This document shows, piece by piece, positions 11,540-22,115 of a DNA stretch of 64,000 nt. This DNA is from Thereva unica. Lineage: Eukaryota; Arthropoda; Insecta; Diptera; Therevidae. The notes beneath the pieces were generated by a model. It was not told where the DNA came from and searched no databases. It saw nothing but the letters and a program-made list of their open reading frames with translations. The stretch is taken from NCBI GenBank assembly GCA_949987705.1, contig OX465281.1, positions 192,807,112-192,871,111 on the forward strand. Direction: 5' to 3'. Both the position numbers and the translations under genes were made by a program. Every line of letters begins with the position of its first letter. Position 1 is the first letter of the stretch.

Positions 11540-12148
11540 CGCGTTTGACACGTGTCTCTCCAGACGCGAACGACGACAGTCGACAGTGATAATTCTTTGT
11601 CTTTTTTGTGTGTTTTTTTTGTATTAGTGGCGAGCTGTCTGTGATGTGGAAAAAATGTTTTTACGGTTTTTATAAAAATTTAGTCTTCTAAATAATTTTT
11701 TATTTTTTCTATTTATTTTTAATTTAGTTTTAAATCATTTTTTCATTTATTCTTCCAAAATTAATTTGCCAGTGTTTCTTTTTGTTTTATTTTTGATCTT
11801 TTAACTGTAATTTGATTACGGTTAATGGAATCTAAAGAACACGTTTTTTGTTAGACATGTGCTTAACAGTTTTGTTTTATCCTGTTATTTTTTTTCAAAA
11901 GGTTGCAATTTTTGGTGTTTCCATTTAATTTAATTTGTTAATTCAGTGATTTTTTGGTCTTAATTCATTATTTAGGAATGTTTTTGTGTTTAGTTTCTGT
12001 TTATTGAATAAACGGAGACTCCGCATTTAACCAAGTCTCACGTGATAATATTAATATAATATTTCTGAGAATTTAAAACTGCAGGATTAATATCATTTTT
12101 TTTCTTCTCTTTCCGTCTTTCTTCCCTTCGTTCATTTTTTCAATCTTC
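11540..12148 (+). other. Leader of the CR1-like LINE
   Basis: T-rich non-coding DNA before ORF1. No promoter motif could be assigned with confidence. Confidence 0.45.
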
Positions 12149-13450
12149 ATGGCGGATCTTTGCAAGAGGTGTTCTTCGGAAATCGCCCGTGACGGGATTT
12201 CCTGTGATGGGGTTTGTGGAGGCGTTTTCCATCCTTCTTGCCTCACTTCGAAGGTCAGCAGCAAATCTTCGGCTCCTAGAGGGCCTACGTGTAGTGAATG
12301 CTCTGACATCAAACCCTGTCATGTGCTGAGATTGATGAAAGTCATCTCTGACGCTTTTCTCGCTGATCGCGAAAAAGTCATGGATCGTCTTAACTCCTTC
12401 TCAAGTAACATCTGCCATTTTCAAATTTTATCTGATGACGTCCAGTCTATTAATGTCCGGCTTGACACGTTGTCTGACACCCTGAACTCTGCTGTGGCCA
12501 ATACGGGTTCCTTGATTGAGAAATTTGAAAAAATTTCTTCCCGAATTGCAACAGCATTAGAGTCGTTAGACGACATATACATTCGGCGATACTTAACCCG
12601 GTCGCCACTTCTCCCTCCTGCACTTATAGCTCCTTGGCTTCTGTCCATCCTATATTGGACGATATAAAAAGGAATACCAAGCGTGTTAGGGCTGATATTG
12701 AATCAAAATCACAACGCCCTGAGCTCCCTGTCCTTAAGTTTGGAGAGCGTCGCTGTTACAAATAAGACCTCCTCAGCGACGGCAGCATCTGATGACGCTC
12801 TGCAGGTTGAGGAGCAGCCTCTGCCTTCACCCTGCGCCGCGGCTACTTCCCGTTCGGAGAACGTCCTTTTGCCACAGGAGGCCGTCAACTCGATTGCACC
12901 TGTTACTAAGGTGCGTCGCAAAAGTCGCAGGAAAAATCGAAATCGCCAAGCCATCATTGGGGACGGTGTCACTTTGAGTTCCTTGCCCCGTGTTCCGGAG
13001 ATGGAGTCGACTTCTAGGCCGGTCTCAGTATCAACCTGTTCGCCCTTAATAGTGGCCAACCCCCCGGTCACGGCAGCTACAGTTCCCCTACAACCGTGCA
13101 CCCCTCTGGTTACGATACCGAGACCTTTAGATATCTTTATATCACGATTCTCTCCTGAAACTATGACGGAGTCTGTCTGTGAATATTTAAGGAAGAAATC
13201 TATAGACCCTGGAACTGTCTCCTGCAGAAAAGTCAGCAAGGCTTCCAAGCCTGTTGCTTCTTTTGTTTTGTCTGCACCGCCCGTTATTGCCGAGACTCTT
13301 TTAGATCCCGGTTTCTGGCCTGCTGGTGCCCTTACCAAGTTTTTTGTTCCGCGTACCCGTACTCAAGCGCATCGTGCAAACGCTTCTACTCCGAGCACTA
13401 TACAGATGCCAAAAAACTCAAGACGCTTTCCCTCTACTACCAGAATGTAA
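12149..13450 (+). pseudogene. CR1-like ORF1 with PHD-type zinc finger
   Basis: The protein begins MADLCKRCSSEI. It has Cys5, Cys8, Cys19, Cys23, His28, Cys31, Cys48 and Cys51, the Cys4-His-Cys3 order of a PHD-type finger seen in ORF1 of several CR1/L2-group LINEs. A helix-rich region follows (about residues 60-150) that may form a coiled coil, then a basic Ser/Pro-rich stretch (KVRRKSRRKNRNRQ) likely to bind RNA. The frame is lost near 12590-12670, where another frame reads VHPILDDIKRNTKRVRADIE, and is regained near 12755. This implies two compensating indels. ORF1 proteins usually package element RNA. That role is inferred here. Confidence 0.75.
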
Positions 13451-16400
13451 GAGGGACTAGGTCAAAAACTAACGAAATCATTCAGGCATCGATGGCTAGC
13501 GGGTTCGATGTCATAGCATTTATTGAAACCTGGCTTCATGAAGGTATTCTTAATGCGGAACTCTTTGATTCCTCTTACCAAGTGTTTCGGAGGGATCGTT
13601 ACACTGACTCGGATGCTCGTGGAGGTGGCGTACTTCTTGCTTGTAGTAGCCATCTGTCTTGAAATCTAATTTCTCTTCCTAGTTTTTCTATCCACCTTGA
13701 CATTGAGCTTGTCGCTCTTAAAATTACCTTATCAAAAATTAATCTCTTTCTGCTGTGCTACTATATCCCACCAGATATGATAAGCACGCTTGACGATAGA
13801 GGTAAAAATCTCTATGATATTCTCATCTCTGGTGTTGATCATATCTCGAGTATGATGGACACTGGCGATGAATTACTTCTCCTTGGAGACTTTAATTTAC
13901 CCAATATTCAGTGGGTAACGGATGTAGATGACGATAACTACCTTCCTGAAGGCAACCTGAATTCTAAGGAATCCTGTTTTCTTAATTCCTTATTCTCACT
14001 TGGCTTGAATCAAATGAGCGGTGTATCTAACGTTTTGGGGAGGCAGTTAGATCTTGTATTCTTTACTGACGCAGTCAATATAACTGTCGAACTCAGTCCA
14101 ACAGTCATGACGTCTGTTGACAGTTACCATCCTCCGCTTCTGCTTAATTATTGCTTCAATTCAGAGAATAAGCCTTGTCCGGAGGAGGTAACCCATTCCT
14201 TTAACTTTAGAAAGGCTAACTTTGGGGAGCTGTCATCTAAGCTTGCCTCGATCGATTTTAACAGTTTGCTTTCCGCAAATGAGTTGGATGACGATGTGGC
14301 ACTGTTTTATAACGTACTATACGAGGCCCTCGTTTCTTGCGTACCTTATGAGCCCCAAAAACCTTGGTTTAATAATGAACTCAGGCATTTAAAAAATCAG
14401 AAGAATAGACTTTGGAAAACCTATTTAAAGAGAAAGGACTCTCCTAGTCGCAATTCATTTATCAATTGCTATAACAGATTTCGTTCACTCTCTTTTACTC
14501 TGTATCGTGAACACCTTAGCAGCATGAGTGATAAAGTGTTTACTGATCCTAGAAACTTCTTTAAATTTGTCAACTCTAAGAAAAAAGTTGATAACTACCC
14601 TAATACTATGCAGCACACGAACTGGTCTAGTTCTGAGTCACTTGCGATTTGCAACATGTTTGCATCATTCTTTCATCAATCTTTTTTACCTTCTGACTTT
14701 CAGCCTAATGACAATAATTTTCGTCACATTACCCCTAACCGAGAGCCTCATTTTTTACCTCTCTCAATTACCCTTGCTGATATCGTGGGTTTAAAAGCAG
14801 AAATCACTAAGTCAAAAACCATAGTTTTTAGTAAATCGATATTTAAGATGTTTGTGTCTCTGAAAATTTTGTAATGGCATATAATAGTAATCGGCTCAGT
14901 ATACATTGTTTTTTAGATTTCATAGTTTAGTTTACAAAAGAATTGAAATAATTATTTAATTCTAATACTCGATTTTTAGATTAAAATAAAAAAACGCAAC
15001 GACTTAATGAGTTTTGGAGGAAATGATTTTGTAGTTTTGTGTCATTATGGACAAGGTAAATCCGAAACTAACCCCCTAAAAACCTTAACAATATTAGTTT
15101 GCGGGCTATAAGGTATTGCCAGTATAAAGTTGGCATTATAAGACTTACTTTAGTATAAAAAACTGAAAACTTGAAAAATTGTACTTAGTGAATTCTGCTT
15201 GTAAACCAACGAATCGTGAAACATATTGATGAACTCCCTTTCGACTTCACTTCGGGCCCTGACGGTATTCCACCTGCTGTCCTGAAGTCCTGTGTGGAGG
15301 TTCTCCAGTCTCCACTGAAAACCCTGTTTCAGAAATCCCTGGATAAAGGGTGCTTCCCTACGCTTTGGAAGAATTCGTTTATAATTCCTATTCACAAAAG
15401 TGGTAGCAAAAACGAAATATCGAATTATAGACCAATTGCGAAGTTGTCTGTTATACCGAAGCTTTTCGAATCAATTATCTATTCTGCGATCGCTCCGATC
15501 TGCAAGAGGCTTGTCTCAACGAATCAACATGGTTTTCTTGCAGGTCGTTCCACTACCACCAATCTTCTTGAGTTCACTTCTCATGCTGTCGAAGGCTTCG
15601 TTTCTGGTTGTCAAACTGATTGTGTTTACACTGATTTTAGCAAGGCATTTGACAAGCTCTCCCATTCTATTATAATTCTCAAATTAAGAAGGCTTGGCTT
15701 TCCGCAAGCACTTCTGGTGTGGTTCCAGTCTTACTTAGCTGATCGGACCTACCAAGTTCTTTTTCGAGGATCCAAATCAGTACCCATTGAAGCATCATCC
15801 GGTGTCCCTCAAGGAAGTCATCTGGGCCCTCTTCTCTTCATTTTATCAATTGATGACATTGTTTCCTTGCTAAGACACTGTAGAATATTGATTTACGCTG
15901 ATGACATCAAGTTATACCGTCACATTAAGAGTATTGAGGATTGCAAACTTTTGCAAGCTGATCTTGACACCTTTTACTCTTGGTGTACTTATAACAACCT
16001 GGTTCTTAATATTAGTAAATGTGAAGTCATGACTTTTAGTAGGAGACGTGATCCTATAATTTTTAACTACACCTTTCTTAATGAAGGTGTCCCTCGTGTA
16101 AACTTTGTTAAAGATCTCGGGATTAGATTTGATAGTAAGCTGGACTTTTCCACTCACATCAACTATATCTCTTCTAGAGGTAGTTTAGTCCTGGGTTTTA
16201 TAAAAAGGTGGTCCAAAGAATTTAACAACCCCTTGATTACTAAGCACCTTTATATTTCTCTTGTCAGACCATTACTCGAATATGCGTCCCAGGTTTGGTC
16301 TCCTCACTACTCTGTGCATGTTAGAACTATTGAATCGGTCCAACGAAGGTTCGTTCGATTCGCACTGAATCATCTTCCTTGGGAAAACCCATTAGTTCTT

Positions 16401-16718
16401 CCATCTTATGAATCTCGGCTTAAGTTACTTAACTTAAGCTCTCTTCACAAGCGCCGTGAGGTGGCCGATGTTGTTTTTGTTCATCAGCTCCTTAATGGAA
16501 AGGTTGACTCAGGTTTTCTAGATCACCGTGCATCGTTTAGAGTGAGTCGTTACAATCTAAGAGGACCACCTCTCTTACAAATCAACTCTTATAATACGAA
16601 TTACGGCAGATTCGAACCTGTCAATCGCATGTTCATTAACGTGAACAACAATATTAATGTGTTTAACGTGAGTATTGGTAAAGATGTCCTTAAAAGGAGT
16701 CTTTTTAATCTCACGTGA
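13420..16718 (+). pseudogene. CR1-like ORF2: endonuclease and reverse transcriptase
   Basis: The endonuclease starts LSLYYQNVRGTRSKTNE, then FIETWL, RGGGVLLACSS, YYIPPDM, LLLGDFNLPNIQW and DSYHPPLLL. The RT (from 15216) has SGPDGIPPAVLKSC, NSFIIPIHKSGSKNEISNYR, LAGRSTTTNLLEF, YTDFSKAFDKLSH, SSGVPQGSHLGPLLFIL and IYADDIKLYRH, then the thumb (VNFVKDLGIRFDSKLDF, LVRPLLEYASQVWSP). It is disabled by an in-frame TGA at 13660-13662 and by the TIR element at 14788-15212. The related copy at 55409-57461 reads through the TGA position with Cys. Apart from these the frame is well preserved, which suggests a fairly young insertion. Confidence 0.9.
14788..15212. mobile_element. 425-bp TIR element inside CR1-like ORF2
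   Basis: The ends are inverted. The left reads GGTTTAAAAGCAGAAATCAC and the right, read inward, GGTTTACAAGCAGAATTCAC, both continuing into TAAGT (about 22 of 24 positions match). ATCGTG flanks both sides (14782-14787 and 15213-15218). Removing the element plus one ATCGTG joins ...GAT ATC GTG to AAA CAT in frame. The resulting junction DIVKHIDE lines up with DISKHTNE in the copy at 55-57 kb. The interior is AT-rich and non-coding. The right end carries about five extra bases, so the exact terminus and superfamily are unclear. Confidence 0.88.
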
Positions 16719-16855
16719 TTGATTACATTTTATGTTGTTTGGTGGGTTACATGTTGGATGCCTTTACTTTTTATTTTAATTTATGTTCAATCTCTTTTTA
16801 GAGATAGGATTTGTGTTTTTATTTACTAATTTTTATGTTACTAATATTTTATGTT

Positions 16856-18966
16856 GTTGTTTGTTATTTTGCTGGAAACCTACAAGACTTATTAAACCAG
16901 CAAATCGTTTCTGACGACACAAATATTGAAGAATTGTGGAGTACGACGAATGGCGCGATATTGACGGCTGCGGAAATGAGCATCGGTTATGTCCAAAGAA
17001 ACCAGCAACACTGGATCTCGGACACAACCTGGCAAAAAATAGAACGCAGAAGGGCCCTCAAAAATAACGTAAACTCTACAAACGACCCGGAAAGACGCCA
17101 CCAATTAGAACGGGAATACTCCCAATTACATCGGGAGGTTAAGAGAAGTGTCCGGCGTGATAAAAGGCAGCAGATAAATGAGCTCGCAGAAAAAGCGGAA
17201 AACGCGGCAAACACTGGCAACTGTAAGGTGCTGTACCAAATCACTAAACAGCTCTCGGGAAAGCACTCTACTAAAAAGCATGCCGTTAAGAGTGCGGATG
17301 GAAGGCTGCTGTGCAGCGACGAGGAGCAACTCCAAAGATGGAGAGATTACTTCTTCGCCGCCCTGAATGGTACACTTACACAGGAACCTCAGGAAAACAA
17401 CAACAGTGCACAGCCAATAAGAATCGCCACTCGGGCCCCATCCAAGACGGAAATAGTAACCGCAATTCATGCGATCGCCAATGGTAAAGCAGCAGGAAAA
17501 GATGGCATCCCGCCAGAATTGTTGAAAGCCGACTCAAGCCTCATAGCAGATGCGCTTCAGCCAATCCTAGAAATAGCATGGAACACCTGTACCTTTCCGG
17601 AGGATTGGACGGAAGGTATCATAGTCAAAATACCAAAAAAGGGGGACCTAACAATATGCGACAACTGGAGAGGTATCTGTTTATTATCTACTGTGGGCAA
17701 AATTTTGTCCCATATATTACTATCTAGGATAAGTGAGGCAGTTGATCGAACGCTTGGGAGGCAGCAGGCCGGATTCAGGAAGGGCCGCTCCTGTATTGAT
17801 CATATTAACACCTTGAGAATAATAGTGGAGCAGTCTACTGAATTCCGATCCCCCCTTTACCTTGCTTTCGTAGACTATGAGAAAGCGTTCGACTCGGTTA
17901 ATAGGAGCTTCATTTGGAAGGCACTACGGCGACGTGGACTGCCTGATAAAATAATAGAATTGATAAAAGCCCTATATAACAATTCCAAATGCAGAGTTCT
18001 CCATAATGGAAAATTATCCGACAGCTTTGAGGTGAGCTCAGGAGTACGACAAGGATGCCTACTTTCGCCTTTACTATTTCTTATAGTAATAAATGACATC
18101 CTTGTCGGCGCTCTAGAGATAATAGAAAAAGCGGCATACAATGGGGTTTGGTAGGCCGCCTTAAGGATCTTGACTACGCCGATGATATCTGTTTGCTGGC
18201 CCACAGACACCAGGACCTCAAAAACATGTTAAACAATTTGGCAACAGAAAGTAGTCCAGCAGGCTTAAGGCTAAATCCGACTAAAACTAAAGAAATGCGG
18301 ATAAATGCAAACACCATTGAACGGACAGCGCTGAATAACCGTGACGTGGAACTGGTAAATAAATTCTGCTACCTCGGTAGCATTATTACCGAAAATGGTG
18401 GGGCAGAAGAAGACGTCAGTTCCAGAATAAATAAAGCACGAGGCGCATATGCATGCCTGTCCCACATATGGAGATCAACGGGGATTTCCACTAACACCAA
18501 ATTGCGGCTGTTCAACTCCAACGTTAAGGCAGTTCTTTTGTATGGTTGCGAAACATGGAAAGTCACCCAATTCATAACAGGGCGCCTACAAGTCTTCATC
18601 AACAGATGCCTTCGTCGTATCCTAAAAATCCGCTGGCAAGATAGAATTTCAAACGAAGAACTATGGCGCCGTGCCGGCCAAGAAAGGATAGACGACCAAA
18701 TCAGGCGAAGGAAATGGAATTGGGTTGGCCACACCTTGCGACGCGAAAACGAAAATCTAGCCAAACAGGCCCTTGACTGGAATCCGCAAGGTTCCCGTCG
18801 AGTAGGAAGACCTAGAACAACGTGGAGGAGAACCCTACTAGAAGAAGCCGCAACAACTGGGAGATCCTGGTCGGAGCTAAGAGCTGTCGCGCAAAACAGA
18901 GTCCGCTGGAGGGCAACTGTTTCCGCCCTATGTCCCATGAGGGATTAAAGGAGTTTAAAGAAGAAG
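16856..18966 (+). mobile_element. 5'-truncated RTE-like LINE (copy A) inside the CR1 3' UTR
   Basis: A 13-bp direct repeat, AATATTTTATGTT, lies at 16843-16855 and 18967-18979. Homology to copy B (22116-24317) starts at about 16868 and runs to the end of the reading frame. The sequence before the first repeat and after the second joins into one CR1-like 3' UTR. The endonuclease domain is missing, consistent with 5' truncation during insertion. Confidence 0.9.
16868..18948 (+). pseudogene. RTE-like reverse transcriptase, copy A (one frameshift)
   Basis: The translation matches copy B almost throughout. It has a basic linker (QHWISDTTWQKIERRRALK), a KAAGKDGIPPELLK block, IVKIPKKGDLTICDNWRGI, FRKGRSCIDHINTLR, FVDYEKAFDSVNR, GVRQGCLLSPLLF, and in the next frame LDYADDICLLAH, then a C-terminal VGRPRTTWRRTL segment. 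The frame breaks at about 18115-18150, where copy A has two extra bases relative to copy B. No endonuclease is present. The clade is probably RTE or a close relative; I am not certain of it. Confidence 0.85.
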
Positions 18967-18979
18967 AATATTTTATGTT

Positions 18980-19069
18980 TGCATGTCTCAGCTGAGCCAC
19001 GGCAGTGGTAAATATTTCTCAGCCCTGCTGGGAAGTGTGCCTTCTGTGTTAGAAGGGAAACTCTATACC

Positions 19070-19075
<6 letters not shown>
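18980..19075 (+). other. Conserved 3' terminus of the CR1-like LINE
   Basis: The segment contains CTCAGC...GCTG and a stem CCTTCT/AGAAGG with a 5-base loop, followed by GGGAAACTCTAT. The same layout recurs at about 19170-19213 and, inverted, at 55352-55425, always next to a simple repeat. LINE RTs often recognise such a 3' structure. That role is inferred. Confidence 0.75.

Positions 19076-19138
<63 letters not shown>
19076..19138. repeat. (TA)n microsatellite
   Basis: About 63 bp of pure TA dinucleotides follow a CR1-like 3' end and precede a second one. It is probably an expanded LINE tail. Confidence 0.95.
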
Positions 19139-19142
<4 letters not shown>

Positions 19143-19159
19143 ATGTATGTGTATGTATA

Positions 19160-19230
19160 TATAAATTTTCATGCTTAGCTGAAAAGTGCGCCTTCTGTGC
19201 TAGAAGGGTTAACTCTTGAAAAAAAAAAAA
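19160..19230 (+). mobile_element. Second, strongly truncated CR1-like 3' end
   Basis: AGCTGAAAAGTGCGCCTTCT, a 5-base loop, AGAAGGGTTAACTC and an A-run. It matches the terminus at 18980-19075, with loop GTGCT instead of GTGTT. Confidence 0.7.
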
Positions 19231-19239
19231 CATATTTAT

Positions 19240-19620
19240 AACTTTCTAAATTCACAACAGTTTTATTTTTCTTGTATCTTCTGAATAAAAACTCCCTTTC
19301 AGAAATCAATCGGTTAATTTGAGAGGGGAGCCAGGGGAAGATAGTTGCCATACGTTTAGTTTTGACCGGAGCAAAAGATTCATGCAGAAAGTTACAGAGT
19401 GAATTGAAATATTTTATTTTTTCGTCAATGTCAATGATACTATATGTACCATTCCATGGAAGAGAGACACATCCTTGTAATAGGGCTGGTATATCAATGG
19501 ATTTGTAATCATGAGATGTGAAAGCTGAGGCCCCAGTGTCCAAAAAAAGGGCAAACGTAACTTAGATTCGACTAATGTTTGCCAAGTGAGGACCAAATGC
19601 TCTGTGACTATGGCCAACAA
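19240..19620 (-). pseudogene. Jockey-like LINE fragment: endonuclease end and linker
   Basis: The minus strand reads SHDYKSIDIPALLQGCVSLP, then DIDEKIKYFNSL, FAPVKTKRM and LPSQINRLISEREFLFRRYKK. This order (a post-endonuclease linker with HAPVKT-like and basic RRYKK segments before the RT) is typical of Jockey-superfamily ORF2. It is broken by frameshifts (two frames overlap at 19414-19543), and the RT is absent. It may belong to the same family as the relic at 6905-11290. Confidence 0.65.
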
Positions 19621-20033
19621 ATTTTAGATTTTTACAAATGTCTACATAACATGCCTACTCATACGTTTTTTGTTAATTCGAAACTAATGTCATTTATTAA
19701 GAGAGTTTCGCGATTTGTTAAATTTGTTTTTTGGTTTAACATAAATAACACGAATAACGCAAAACACATTTTTCATGAGTTCCCCTTATGTATAAGAATA
19801 TTTACTGTAGACTCGATACTCTCGAGTCGAGAATATTCTTTTGAAGTCAAGTCAAGACTTTAGTTCACATCAAATTTTGCGTCTTCTGATAACATGTCGG
19901 ACAATGATATGGCCCTATTGAGAACCCGCGAGCTCACACGTTTAAAAATTCCGAAAATAGGAGACCTAACTTCTGCTAGAAGGATGGGATAGGACGCCCA
20001 TAGCTTAGGGATCACATCGACTCAGAAGCGAGG

Positions 20034-20115
20034 TTGAAAGTCGGTTCGGTAATTATCGTGCTACGAAACATCGATCTACCAAGACTTTGCAATGGCACTA
20101 GATTCTACTCGGTCA
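20034..20115 (+). pseudogene. Helitron-type helicase scrap
   Basis: The reading VGSVIIVLRNIDLPRLCNGT matches the block (vILLRNLdPpkLCNGTRl) before the last motifs of Helitron Pif1-type helicases. It stops after about 25 residues, where DNA similar to the Harbinger subterminal sequence at 58.9 kb starts. Confidence 0.65.
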
Positions 20116-20225
20116 AACTGGATGTACATCTAGATTTTCATCAAACCCATGCGAGCATCAGTACAGAGTTTTGGTTGTACTTTCTCTGTACTGTACTTCC
20201 GCTCTTCGATGGACATCCAATATGA
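20110..20225. repeat. Fragment related to the Harbinger-like ends at 46.9 and 58.9 kb
   Basis: CTGGATGTACATC, TTTTCATCAAACC, TTTTGGTTGTAC and CGATGGACATCCAAT blocks occur in the same order or inverted at 58375-58430 and 58880-58915. Confidence 0.5.
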
Positions 20226-20459
20226 TTGTGTATCAGGACTTCAATGAACAATGTGATAGAAGCTAATATTATCAAGGGAAGGTATAAAGGCGAAGATTTT
20301 TTGATGTTTTGAGAATTATAATGATTCAGAATGAATTGCCTTTTGAATTTAAACGGCTTCAATTTCCGATTTGGCTTGGCTTTGCAATAACAATTAACAA
20401 GGTGTGGAATTTATCGAATCAATTTAGAGTATCCGTACTTCTCACACCGTCAACCGTAG

Positions 20460-21275
20460 ATGAGATCCTTCGGGCGGTTTAGCAAACCCCATTGTATGCC
20501 ACCTGTTCTACTATCTAGAGCGCCGACAAGGAAGTTATTTATTATTATATAAGAAATAGTAAAGGCGAAAGTAGGCATCGTAGCATCGAAAGTAGGTAGC
20601 TCAACTGAAAGCTGTCGGATAATTTTCCATTACGGAGAAGTCTGCATTTGAAATTGTTATATAGGGCCTTTAGCAATCCTATTATTTTATCAGGCAGTCC
20701 ACGTCACCGTAAAGCCTACCATATAAAGCTCCTATTAACCGAGTCAAACGGTTTCTCATAGTCTATGAAAGCATGATGCAGGGGAATCGTAATTTAGTAG
20801 ACTGCTCCACTATGATTCTCAAGGTGTTAATATGATATATACATGAGTGGCCCTTTCTATATCCAGCCTACTGTCTTCTAAGCGTTCGGTCTACTGCCTC
20901 TCTTATCCTTGATAATATAATGTGAGACAATATTTTACCTACACTAGATAATAGACAGATGCCTCTCCTATTGTCGCATATTGTTAGGTCCCCCTTTTTT
21001 GGTATTTTGACTATGATACCTTCCGACCAATCCTCCGGAAAGGTACAGATGTTCCATGCTTTTTCCAGGATTGTCTGCTTTGAGGCTTGAGTCGGCTTTC
21101 AATCATTTTGGCGGGATAACATCTTTTCCAGCTGCTTTACCATTGGCCATTGCGTTAATTGCGGTTACTATTTCTGTTTTGGATGGTACATGGGTGATGA
21201 TTCATTATTGCTGCTTTCTTGAGGTTGCTGTGCAAATGAAACTTTCAAAATGGCGAAGAAGTAACATGGCTAAAG
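20460..21275 (-). pseudogene. RTE-like LINE, decayed inverted copy C
   Basis: Read on the minus strand, this segment follows copies A and B: YFFA then QQPQESSNN, MANGKAAGKDVIP, the EGIIV.IPKKGDLTIC-type block, then a region ending near RTGGIQWGLLN, with many stops and indels. No long frame survives. It is opposite in orientation to A (16.9-19.0 kb) and B (22.1-24.3 kb), so transcripts could pair with them. It is clearly older than A and B. Confidence 0.85.
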
Positions 21276-22105
21276 AGTAATGAAAAAATTAAATAAAAAA
21301 TATGTCCTATGCAAAATTATTTTAATGTTGAAAAATCAAGCACCTTGAAATCAGTAAATTTCTAGGCCACAGCTCAAACAAAGAGTAAAAGCGTTGAACA
21401 TCCGATAATTGAATTTGTTGCCTTCAAGACCTTTTATTTAAGCCATTCTTCAATCCATCTTCAGAGAACCGCGTCCTACGCGAAAAATTCGTAAATCACC
21501 TCCGATCGTTCTGAAACTTTGGGAATCTAAAACAAAATGGATCTGAGTTCTTTAGCAGTAATAATTTGAAGAGTACTTTCCATACAAAAGTTTCGGATTT
21601 TGCTATCCGAAAGGCTCGAGACAGAGGAAAATAGACCGCGTAGGAGTATTCGCCGTACCCGAAAATCCCTATATACAAAATGTCTTGCGAATCGGATGAG
21701 TGGTGTGGTGTAGTGACATCGAACGAAGGTCCGTCCTAAAACGCTCCTCACCAATCTCACCACACCCAGAGGTGAAAATACGTATCCCGAACAAAATAAT
21801 CAGCAACGATCGTCAGCAAAATCAGTAATATTCCAACTTCGTTGCTGGTCAGTGCGCTAGTTAAGAACACCGTCAATTGTACAAATCTCACAATTTAATT
21901 AATAAAATTAATATAGTTATAATCAGTGGATGGGTCTTTATTTGGTGGTGATACGAAGAAAGCACCACAAGTGGCTTCGGAGTCTATCCCAGTAGGAATT
22001 CTACGAAGGCCTTGCCGATGGAGCGTACTTACGTAACTGCTCTATGGAAAGTAAAAAAGTAAGTCTTTACCCCCTATGACATCGTTTGTAAAAATAAGGA
22101 CTTCT
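21276..22105. other. Stretch with no recognised gene
   Basis: AT-rich. No terminal repeats or protein families were recognised between copies C and B. Confidence 0.4.
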
Positions 22106-22115
22106 ATAAGGGGTA

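Larger units (their letters stand above)
11540..19138 (+). mobile_element. CR1/Jockey-superfamily LINE, long copy with two nested insertions
   Basis: In order there are a T-rich 5' leader, ORF1 with a PHD-like finger (12149 onward), ORF2 endonuclease and reverse transcriptase (13420-16718), and a 3' UTR. The 3' UTR is interrupted at 16856-18966 by another LINE and resumes at 18980, ending near 19070 in a conserved stem-loop and a TA-rich tail. ORF2 is interrupted at 14788-15212 by a TIR element. The 5' boundary is approximate and no target duplication was identified. A truncated second copy lies at 55380-57525 (minus), and its 3' terminus agrees with this one. Confidence 0.8.

Noticed and set aside
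14802..15193. A CACTA-superfamily element with CACTAAGT ends and a 3-bp AAT duplication
   Set aside because: Inverted similarity continues about 17 bp further out on both sides to a 6-bp ATCGTG flank, and removal at those outer points matches the homologous LINE protein better.
18945..19219. Ile/Tyr-repeat proteins on both strands
   Set aside because: They are translations of the (TA)n microsatellite and LINE 3' ends.
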